Program-made: the position numbers and the translations under genes
Notes under the pieces: generated by a model
The model's input: only the letters and a program-made list of their open reading frames with translations
Databases searched by the model: none
What the model was told of the DNA's origin: nothing
In this document: positions 12,301 through 24,300 of the stretch, piece after piece
Layout: each line of letters begins with the position of its first letter
Numbering within the stretch: the stretch's first letter is position 1
DNA from: Anas platyrhynchos
Taxonomy: Eukaryota > Chordata > Aves > Anseriformes > Anatidae
Length of the DNA stretch: 64,000 nt
Direction: 5' to 3'
Assembly: GCF_047663525.1 (NCBI RefSeq)
Contig: NC_092587.1
Span: 47,018,501 to 47,082,500 of the forward strand

Positions 12301-15300
12301 AATTATGTGCAGATTGGGTTTATAACTGTTCCGGGATCATAATCCATTCTATAAAATGACTTGTACAATTTTATAATTGTAGAAGAAAAAATCCTTTTTT
12401 TTTTTTTTTTTAAATAGTTACTTTGGAAATACCTTTTATTAATTAAATTTTACACTAACAACATTGCATTACTGTTTGTTATTTTTCCAGAAAATTGGTT
12501 TTCCTTTTATTGAGTTTACAGTTTGATTTTACAAGTTTGGCTTTATTCCTGAGAGCTGGATAAATCACCATGGGGTATTATACTTTAAGTTTCACTTTAA
12601 TATTCTCTAATTCATCCAAGACAAGGTGATGTTTCTATGGGATAAAACACAGATTCATTACACCTAATTTCACTGAGCTATTCAAATTAAAAATCTGCTT
12701 GTTTTATTACATAATTGATTTTGGGTAAAGATCTCACCCAGATCTTGAATGGTCTGAACTGAGCTTGGCAAATGTCCCTTTCCCTCTCTATTTTCTAAGC
12801 TCCTAACTTGGGAAGCTTCCTTAGGTGTATGAAGTCATGTGGTTCGATGACCTGCTGTCCTTTAAAAATGAACTGAGAGTGTGGCTAGTGAAATTGAGAG
12901 AGAAGCAGTAAGCCTCCCCTTAAAGACCCAAACTAAACAAGGTATAAGGGGATTTCTGTCTTAACTGTAACTTGAAAAATTATTCAGATTGTGTACATTT
13001 GATCTCAGACTTCGACTACTACATCATTTCATTAAGAACAAAACAAGTGTGTTTGTTGTTTTTTACTCAAGATATTAGTTTACTGGTTATATATATATTC
13101 TAAGTTACAATCTCTGTACATACTCAGAATCATTATTAAAATTGAAGAGTAAGTCAAGAAAAAAAGGATTGTTTCTTAGACTGTGATTTGTGATGTGACA
13201 TAATAGTTTCATACTGTTTTATTAGCTGTGCAGTGTGAGAGGAAACCTATTGAAGTGTCAAGAGAAAAGTCTTCAAACTGTGCAGCTTCTACTGAAAAGA
13301 TCTACATTCGGAAAGATCTTCGCAGTCCATTAGCTGCAACTCCAACTTTTGTAACAGACAATGAAACAGCAAGGTACGTATATTCTACTCCAAAAGCAGC
13401 TGTCTCTGTTTCAGGAAATCACCCCAAAACTAAAATGTGTGCTGTTTTGTGTCAGGTCGACAGGTCTGCTGGAATCAGGAATGTTTGTTAACATTCATCA
13501 GTCTGGGATAAAAAGTGAGCCTACTGTGTTGATGACTCCAGATAAGGTATATGATGATATGACTGCTATATAAAGTGCTGATTCATATACTTTTTGTTTA
13601 CTATAATGGTGTATGTAGGGATGGAAGGTTGTTCTGTTTTGTTGTACCTTTGTTTTAATAAATTCATGTTTAAAACATTCATTTACAATATTGCCCGGTG
13701 TTGTAGATGCCTTCTCTTCAGGAGAATTCTTTTAGCCCTGCATAGTAAAAATGCTAAAAACTGCAAAGTAAATGCCTTCCTCCCCCATTCTTGGAGAGCC
13801 TTGAAGGCCACCTTATTTTACTTTGTCTGTGGTAATCCTGACACTTAGAGATTGCTTTTGTTCCAGTACAGTGAGGTGTTTGTAAAACTTTATATGGCTA
13901 TGGTGTTATCACAGTTCATTTCAAAAACACTTAGTTGTTTTTTTTTTTCCCTTTATTGCTAATATTTTTTCAAATCTAATAAGCGCTGAGAAACAGTTTT
14001 TGTTTCTGATATGTTTATGAGCTGGTTTTCATTTGTTTCCATTTTGTTACGCATACTAATCCACTAAATTGATGTGATAATGTCCCTACACATGCACAGT
14101 GGGAAGCTTCTGTATTTTTCTAGCTGATATTAAATTACCTCACACTGTTTATGTGCATTTTTCCTCACTCTGTCTGCAAAAGGCCTCATCAAATGTTTCT
14201 TCCATTTCATTTTCCTGACACTACTTGTATAACTGAGTTAAGTGACATGTAGCATGTTGGTTTTAGTAGCAGCTTACTTGCCTGTGAACGTGCGTTTTCC
14301 TTTTTATTTATTTATTTATTGTGGAGTAGGGTAGGAAATATGGCTTAACTGCCTGCTTGAAGTACTGGTAACTACTGAAACAGCTTGTTCCCCTGCAATT
14401 AAATAAAGTTCTAACAAAAAGGCTGCAGCAGAGTTATTTTCTTGCTTGCTTAAAGGTGACTTTTTGTATGTTCCTCCCCTTCAAACTTTCTCCTATTGCT
14501 ATGCTATCATTTACATGAGGAAGGAAGGAAGGAAGGAAGGAAGGAAGGAAGGAAGGAAGGAAGGAAGGAAGGAAGGAAGGAAGGAAGATGATAAAAATGC
14601 AATCTAGTTTAGTTTTACAGTCCCAGTTAGTGACTAGTGAGTGGATATGCTGAAACTTCTGTCTGCGCTTGCTTGCCATCTGTAGCATTCCTTCTGAAAG
14701 AAATAGATAGCTATTACTTGTAAAAGTAAGTGTCCAAATATTTCATATTTTAGAAGCAGTGCAGGGTCTAATTACTACATTATGATTATGCATTTAATGA
14801 ATACAATAATTTTCTTACAGGTCTATTCACAAGCTCAGTTCATTACTGTAGAAGTTAGATTCTTATATTACAAGTTATCTGCTGCCAATATGAAAGAATT
14901 AAAAGCTATAATTTTCCCTTAGGTTGAAGCCTGTCAGGGAGATTTAAGTACACTGGCAAACGTGGTGACATCATTAGCAAACCTCGGTAAATCCAAAGAC
15001 ATGTCACAAAGCAGTACAGAGCTATCTATGATTGAGAGTTTAAGTAATGGAGATGCGTCATTATCTGAACTCCAGCAAGAAGAACAAGCTAGTAGTGATG
15101 TTACAAGGTAAGGCACATTATGCTTGAAAATATTGTACTTCTCAAGAATGTCTCTGTTCATTCAGAGCATTAATTAAGTCATCACAATGTAAGTAATTTA
15201 TCTGCATCTAAAATAATAGTAGTAAGAGCATGAGTTCATGTTGAAGAGCAATCTTGTAAGATTATTCCAAATTAAATCATAAGTTTGGTTTGAGAAATAA

Positions 15301-18300
15301 ATATTCACAGTTGTTTGTTCTTGGAATTAATTTCAGTGTAAATCAGCTGATTTTCATACTTTTTGTTTGTCCTTAACAATGTGTGTTAGATCTTCTACTA
15401 TATTCATAGTACTTTGTATCATCCTGGAAAACTGTTTCTTAAAGATTTCATCTGTGTAAGTAGTTCAATGCCCATAGCTGCTGATTGCCTTAAAAGCTTG
15501 AAAAGCATTTTCTTTCCAGATGGGAGAACTCAAAGAATGCTCACTGTCAGTACAAATGCATTCGTTACATATCTTACGAACTTGTGTCCTGCACTGGTTT
15601 TAACTGGGCCATTTTGGTGAGCATACGTGTGAGGTATTCTCTGTAGTACTTAGTTACTCCTTCAATCAGAATCACGTTCTTCCTTGATTGCCATTCCATG
15701 CAGGCTTCTGACAATTGTCCCAACAATATTTCTTTACACTCCATCTATATTATACACGCTGTTTTGAAAATACATACGTAGAGTAAATTGATCAAGAAAA
15801 AAAGATTGGTATATAGTAAAGTAGTTTGTACTGACTCAAATACATGATTTCCCCAATACTCCACTCTACTACTCAGTATAATTGCAAGCAGAATGCATTT
15901 GTTCTGCATTTCTTCATATGTGCTACTTAGAAAGTCAGTGTGACCTTTAATATAGGTGCTGATTTGGACCTCTGCTGTGTTCTCCTAGGTAAAGAACACG
16001 AAGTGTAAGGAGTGTTGTTGTATGTGCAGATAAACATCAGTCAGTAATACGGCTGTTCAGTAAGATGCAGTAATAAGGTTGCATGATTAGCTGTTTGTTT
16101 ATTTCCTGGCACTTTCAAATGCTTGCTTTTGCCAACTTCAGTGCTTCTGCTCAGTTTTAAAATCTGTCTACAGAAATCCATCAAGTTCTCAGCCAGTGAG
16201 CTTGAAAGAGCTCTGGCTCAGGTTAACGTGTACCCATGTCTATTAGGTCACCTAACAGATCCCCAATAAGGAGTTTCACAGAAAATAGTCCTGTGAAAGG
16301 GAAGTTGTTACTCGAACAGAAAACTAACAGTTCTGTTGAAATCTTTGATTTCCATGCCAAACCTTGTGCCAGCTTGATCGTATGGACACAGTTGTTCACT
16401 GAAGAAAATGATCTTAAGAGGTGTCAAGGAGCAGGTTTTGTCTATCAGGGGTTATCATGCATTTTGTTATATTCCATTGCTTGCAGCTACAGTAGTTAAG
16501 CTTTCAATTTTGCTGACACAGGCTTAACGTATAACTTTGTTGCTAGTATTCCGCTGCTTTTATATTGTAATGTTACATGCTTTGTCCTCTAATGGCTTCA
16601 TTATCTATGTTCATATTTTACAGCTAATCAGGAGTCCTGTTATATATCTGTTAGTGGCTGAGCTCGACGAAAAGAGAACCAAAGTTGTTTCTAACAAAGG
16701 GTATCAATACGATGTATTTAATGTTGATAATACATTTTTTCTTACTTTGTGAGCTGGTTTTTGTAACTTCAAGGCAAGCTCTGGTCTGGATTCTCTTTTC
16801 CTTAGTGTTTTAACTTGCAACCATTGCTCATGTTGAGACACAATACATGAAAAGGACCTACAGTGTAGAGCCATTAAAAAGCAAACCTTCTGCTTACTTT
16901 TGCAAGCTTTCTTCTGCAAATTTATAATATAGGAGGCAGAAGATTTATTTGAAAGCAGACATCCAAGAGTAAGTTGGAAACAAAGTACCATGGGCAGACA
17001 TGGTTAGCAGGGTACCTGCCCAACATTATGTGAAAAGGACGCTGCAACCTAAGCTAGAATAAAAACAGAGTTATAGCAGAGGCATATAGCCTTACCTGCT
17101 GGAGAAAGGAGAGATCTTGTTCCTGGCTTACATTTCTGTCCCTGCTACATGCAAGAGCTCTGAAAAGATCCTATTTTCCTAAGCAGCTGCTATTGAGCTA
17201 CCGATTTTGCCTTATTATACCTAAAATGACTAAGAGGAAGCCACATAGGGCCTGAAACTCAGATTTCCTAGCTGGAGAAGGATAAGATAACTTCAGAACT
17301 TGCCCATGAGTGCACTGTGTTTCTGCTCACTTTCCATACATGCGAGACAGAAAACTTGCCAGGTACATCTGTGTAGTCCACTTGTGCACTCCCCAGTCAC
17401 CCTCCTGTGTACACAAAAAGGTGTGCAGGCTAGATCCTAGGCTAGGATCAAAAACTGTTCTAGCTAATTCACCATCTGAAGCCTAAGGCAGTGTAAGCAG
17501 CTAGTTTATTGTGTTGTTTCTTTTGGTTCTAAATGGTTATGTTGTACACCGTATGCACTTAGGGTAGTGTTTTTTTTAAATATATTAATATATGTAGGTA
17601 GCAAAGGAGTATGGAAAAAAAGGTAGGTAGAGTTCTACTTCAGACTTGGATATTAAATCAGTAATTTTAGATATCATGGCAGTAAACATCTGAACAAATA
17701 GAGAATCATGTCCACGTAATCAGCTTCTGTAAAATTTTCAGATCTCTGCGTGAGTTTTTCATGTGACTGTACAAATGATACTGCTCTCAGGATATGTCAT
17801 CTGTCTGTAGGCAGTAATCGAGTCTGTATATTTGTGACTGTAGATGTATCAGTTTTGGTTCTCAGGTGTGTTCGTGCACACAATGGATGTGTTATCAAGC
17901 AGGAAAATAAAGAGTAATACATCTGTGCTCCTCCTGGCATCTCCCCAGTAATGTTAGTGCGCATGCCTTGGTCTTCACAGGAGTCGCTGCCCCACCTCAA
18001 GGGATTCTAAGGATGGTATTGAAAGCATGTGAGTGCTTTCTCTTACATATTTAGAAGCTCTCTTCTCAAATTAAGTTGAATAAACTAACCACAATTCATA
18101 GCTTACAGAAGCTTATTCCTTCTGTTTGTGCTTTTTAGCAGCAAAAATCTGTAAAATTTACACGTGCAGTAAGTTGTTTTAACAGCAGCCTGATTATCAT
18201 GTGCTCAAAATGCTTATGCCAGCACTCTCAGTAAACATCACTAAAGAGATCTTGAAAGGCAAACTGTGATTCAGCAGCACAATCAGTATGTCAAAACTGT

Positions 18301-21300
18301 GAATCTGTTGGCAACTAGTGCGAACAGGATCTGCTGCTAATTTTTTGCTTCAGAGACACTAAGTTTCAGTTGTCAGGGATTTTATTTTGTAGAGTGGCAG
18401 AAAAAGCATGTTAATGACTTTTATTTTTCAAGTCTTTGTTTTTTGTTTTTGTTTTTTTTTTTGTGTGTGTTTTTTTTCTTTCTTTTGTTATTTGAAACAG
18501 ACATCAGAATACAGGTTTCAGACATGTGCAGATTCCTCCTAAAATGAAATAGTCTCTTAAGATGATTTTTTTTATTATTTTTTCTTGATCACACAGGGCC
18601 TTTGATACCCTTGCAAAAGCATTAAACCCAGGAGAGAGCGCAGCGTGCCAGAACTCTGACAGTGTTGAAGGCAGCGTCCAGCTGATCGGGGGAGAAACAA
18701 GCATGAATCTCGTTGAAATAGAGGGGCCACTGCTCAGTGATGCCCATGTAGCATTCAGGGTACTTAATACTCTTTTATTGTTGGCTGTTTATAAACATTT
18801 TAATTTTTTTATTTGGTGGTACAATTAATGATCTGATTATACTTTCTTTTGAATCTCTTTGAAGAGTAATTATTCAGGTATCAGCATTCATTTCTGATGA
18901 ATGCACTGCTTTTGTCCACTGGTAGCTGTTTGCTTGGGAAAATTAACTGCTCTCAGTTGTTTATTTACACTGTTTATTGTACTGTTTTTTACCTTAAAAG
19001 TGGTAGGTAATCAGAGCAAAGGGATTTACATGGAAAACTTTAAAAGCTAAGGGAAAATACAGTTGCTTTTTTAGAGAGGCAAATATTTTCTGACTTCATT
19101 TCTCCTTTTATGAGCATGTAAAAATTACCTTTTTTTTCTTTCTTTTTTTTTTTTTCTTCGTCATAGTGTTATTCATGGACAAATCAAAAGTCTTGCTCAT
19201 CTTTTAGTTTTCATTAAATGTTGCCACTCGCAACGGCACAGTTTGGTTACTAAAATAAACATATCTCTAATGTAAATGTCAGTTTTGTTTTAAATTATCT
19301 TAGCCAAACCATTTTATTACAAAATATTGATTTCTGAGGATAAAACTAATATGCTGTAATTAGGAATTTCAGGTCAGTTCCCAATTTCTTTTCATACATG
19401 GGTGAAAAGTTACATATTTATCTGTATGTCAGCACAAGCAACATCATTCTAATTACAGTGGTTCTTCCAAAACTTCTATTCTTTACATAATGCCTCCAAA
19501 GATGAGATTGATTTGTGACTTTTAATCCCTAGGGTTCCCAGACGTAAATCTTTATCTAAACTAAGATTCAAAATGATTATTATTTTTGTTGCTTTGTAGT
19601 CACTGTGGGATATACACAGTGTGGCTAGTAAGCCAAAAAACAGTCATTCAATTTTATTTCAGGCTTATCTCAAGTTTAGTTTAAAAATAATGTTACTTGC
19701 TTCTCTTAAGCCTTGAAAGTTATTTTTCATATTATGTTTTATATGGAAAAAAAATAATTGACTTGCACTTATTTATTTATTTATTTATTTATTTAGTTAT
19801 TTATTTTATTTTCTGGTAGCTCACCATGCCTTCTCCTATGCCTGAGTATCTTAACGTTCACTATATCTGCGAGTCTGCCTCCAGGCTGCTGTTCTTGTCC
19901 ATGCACTGGGCGCGTTCCATTCCGTGTTTCCAAGCTTTAGGGTAAGTGTTCAATTACTCTTCTTTGCTCATGTTGTGAATAAACACTGTTAAATAGCAAG
20001 GAGGGGAAAGTGGGTAAATGTGATATTTTAGTAGAAATTGTTGTCCTGCAGGATTTCAAAATACTTAGCGAATTAACATAGTGAACTGTGTCATTGTACA
20101 TTTAAAAAGTTTTTGCAACAGAGAGACAATGCAAAGTAGTGTTATAACAACAAATGGGAATTGTTGTCTTAAAATAAAATCTACAAAAGACCTGCCTATC
20201 TAAAAAGATTTAACAAGACGTGTATAGAAAATCTGCATTTATTTTGGAAATATGTTACTTCCCGATGTATTTGTCAGTTCGAGTAAGAAAATGCAGTAGT
20301 AGGCTTTCTGAAAGTTGTTAATACTCACCTGTGCTAACATTTGCAGTCCCAGTCAAGATCACGGGCTTATTTGATATATTAATGAAGCTTTCTAAAGTTG
20401 AGAACATTATGTGCTGTATAATTTTAACTTTTAGAAGGGTGACTCATATTTCAATTTTAAAATAAAGAGAAATTCATGGTGTTAGCAGTTGAGAGGAGTT
20501 GATGAGCCAAAGCAAAGCGCTAATTGTTTTGTAAAATAATTGTATCCAAGTGGTTTCCTCCCCAAGCACTGTTCTCCTTAGTCTCGGCAAGGTAGTTGGC
20601 TCAGACATACTAATTTAGATAGTGATATCAAGATGTTGCTTAGTACATTTTCGTGCACAAGGATTCCTACTGAAATGCTAATCAGGCTGGTTACAGCCAC
20701 TTAGTTTTTTGAGGCTACTTAAGTGTGATCAGCTAATTCTGGTATAAGTTTGATCATCCGTAAAGTAATGGATTAGCTTTAATATGGTTTTCTTTGAAAA
20801 TCCTACGGTTAACTTTCATGTGGTCATGTGGTTCTTTTAACTTTCCATTATTTATATTTACTGGCTAAAACTGGTACCTGAATTTGACTCCTCAGTGGTA
20901 GGATCTCCTTTTTATAAGGTACTGAGCTCCTGTTGAGTTCTACAAGCTAGAGATGCTTGGCATCGCTAAAAGTTAGGTTACTAATATGGAAGGGCTGAGT
21001 ATTAATAGGCCTAATTTTAAGCTTCAGCATTAAAAAATATATTAAAATGGCTAAAAATGAAACTTAATATGAGGACTAATTCTTACAACAAACAAATCCT
21101 CGTGACTTCTGTTTATACTTTGAAGTCTGTATTTTAAACTCAATTCCAAACATGAAAAGGATACAAAAAATGTAAGTCAGGAAGCTCAGGAACTTGGTCT
21201 CACATGTTCCATTTCATATGTACTTTTAACTTAGAAATTGCACCAAGCTGTCAGATTTCAAGTTAAAAATAGAAATAAAAAATAAATTAAAAAAAAAAAG

Positions 21301-24300
21301 ACTTTTGAGTCTATTCTACAACCAGAACACAGCAACAATGCAAACTTTGATTTTGCCCATGCATATAAATCTTACCTAAAAATGAGTGTGAATCCTAGGA
21401 AAACTAGCATGATGGAAATGATAGAATATACCTAGACAGTTGTCATTTACTGTAACTTCAGCTTGTTTTTCTGTTAGAGATCTGTTGCGTTTTTGATCAA
21501 TAAATCAAAAATGATTTCTTCACAAATGTCACTTTAAAATGTGTTTTAATCCTAGCGTTTTAATTAATTTAGTGTTATAATTTATTCTGGTACTGGCTGC
21601 AGTGATTGAGTTAGATGGATGTTTTATGAAGTGTTCTTCAAATTAAAAAACTGTAAAGCCAAGTGGCTGGTTTTATTGAGTGAAATCAATGTGGTTTTTT
21701 GTTGTTTTTTTTTTTTTTTTTCTTTAATAGACAGGATAACAGCATATCATTAGTAAAAGCCTGCTGGAACGAACTTTTTACGCTTGGTCTTGCACAGTGT
21801 TCACAAGTTATGAATGTGGCGACTATGTTAACTGCGTTCGTTAATCATCTTCACAGCAGTTTACAGCAAGGTAAGGTGAATATTGTGCACGTTTGCAGAC
21901 TTGGGGAATTACATAATGGTTTTAAAGTTTTGACAATTGTTAATGAAAAATTCCTGTTCATAGAATTTAACAATTGGTATTGACACAAAATAATACGAGA
22001 AAATACAGTTAACAGGATGGAAATTTAGGGCAATTTTTCTGAAGTCAGCTGTCAGCTATGCTAATGCTTCCTTTCCCCAAAATGAAAAGAAAGAAAGAAA
22101 GAAAAATAAATAAATAAATAAATATATAAATTTGCCCATCTTTCTGATGCAGGTTTGCTTTTACTGTTTGTTTTGTTTTTAAATCGTGTTTGATATCTGT
22201 GTGAACTCTAATAGTGTTCTGCTGTTCTGTTGGTGTACCTCAGCTCAAAATAGGAATATTTCAGGCAGCCTCAAGTTTAAGAACACAAGTATACTGTGAA
22301 TATGATTCCTCTCTATCAAGGGTGTAAAGAAGAACCCAACTGGTCTTGCTGTTCATAGCTGTGAAACAAAGTAGCCGAATGCCACCTTCGTGATGTACTT
22401 CCTGTACATAACTTGGCTTGTATATTAGTTTTAGACTCCATACAAGTCTTCCAAGCAGATTTGCAATAAGTATGCTTCCTTCCTTTTTATTCTACGTCCT
22501 GCATCTTTTGCATGTTTTACATTAAATGAAGTTGGCCTTCTCTTTCATTTACTCTACAATGAAGGAAATGTTCTTCTGAGTGATACTCAAACTGAAGTAA
22601 GGGAGTCTTTCAGTTAAAATAAAAATAAAAAATCTTTATATGTTCATAGTCTACCACATTTTTTAAGTTAGATGTACATACAAAAATGTTAGCATTTTCA
22701 GGTTTAACTAGAGTTAGGATTATTTGCTGTTACTCTCTTTAATGCGATGCAAAAAGAGATTGGTAAACCATAGAAAAATAGCTCTCTAAATTATAAATTT
22801 GTCTTCTCCTTTTATGAGGAAGAGATTAAAGAGTTCATTCTTAGGGGTTTTCAGGTTTAAAAAAATATCCGCGAGATCCTGATTTAAATAAACAATAGTT
22901 TGTAATAAAAATAAATTGATTAAACCACTAAACATAACGGATCAGATAAATATGAACAAATTGTGAATATCTTTAGGAGGGAAACGGACTGGGGACTTAC
23001 ATCAATCTACATAATTTATAAGCGTGTTCACCAAAAACTTTAATAATTAATGATGGTTTTATCATTACTACAAATGTATATTCTTATTAATTTGGGAATT
23101 CAGTTTGAGTGTACAGATCAGAAATTTATATCCAATGTCTTCCAGTAACCAAAGGGGAATAGCTCTGCACCAACCACATTCCCCTAGATGCAGTGGCACA
23201 GTCTTTGACTGACTAAAGTAACCCATCAGTAAATATAAATACTGCACCTGACTCTTAGATATACAGTGTAGATCTGCAATAGCAATGTTGTCTTTAGTTA
23301 TAAATAGTCTTTCCTTGAATATTCCAACCTTGAGTCCAGCTCTGATTATTGGAAACTTTAGTGACAGGAACTGTTGGTGTAAAGATTATTCAGATCTAGT
23401 ACATGAGTTTATAGATGGCATAGATTCCCCACTGTTTGATCTAATACAAATGATTAATGTTTTTAAAAATCCAGTGCGACTACATTTTTGCACGTGTGTT
23501 GACATTAGGGTTTTTATATTTTATGTATGTGTCAACTCAGATAAGCTGCCAACAGACAGAGGAAAACTAGTAATGGAGCATATCTTCAAATTGCAAGAGT
23601 TCTGTAACAGCATGGTTAAGCTTTGCCTGGATGGATATGAATATGCATATTTGAAAGCAATCGTACTCTTCAGTCCTGGTATGTAATTATTCTTCATGTA
23701 AACATTTATTCTTTTTCTACAACTATAGAGACTTAAGGTGTTAAAAGTTAGTTTAAAAATTCATAGAATCATTTCAGTTGGAAAAGACCCCTAAGATCAT
23801 CTGATTCAACCTTTAAAAGAATTTTCTGTGTTTTCCGCAAGGGTATATTTTAGGTAAGCTGTGTCAGGGGAGGTTGGAACTAGATGATCTTTGAGGTCCC
23901 TTCCAACCCAGGCCATTCTATGATTCTACAGGTTTAGGAAACAAATAGTTCATAGTTTTTTCTTTGCTTTTTTGACTGATGCTATTGTTTTCTTTTTCCA
24001 CAAATGCTATTTATGCATACAATATTCCAATAAATATCAGTGTATTGGAACAATACTGTTCCATGCAACACAGAGAACAGACGTATATCATCGGGAATGA
24101 TGTAAAGTACTGCATTTATTTGAACTCTTTGGAATGTCTGGTTGTATTATAAACAATGAGGGAAAACACCAATGTAGAGGAAAAAAAAAGAGGTAAAGCA
24201 GCATCCTTCATTAAAACTGTTGGAAAGCTTGAAGTTGCTACAGCTATCAAATAATCATTTCAGCATGCTTACAAGTAGATAATCTGTGGGGATTTTAATG

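Noticed and set aside
14434..14688. Minus-strand frame with Leu-Pro-Ser-Phe repeats
   Set aside because: The repeat is a translation of the (AAGG)n microsatellite.
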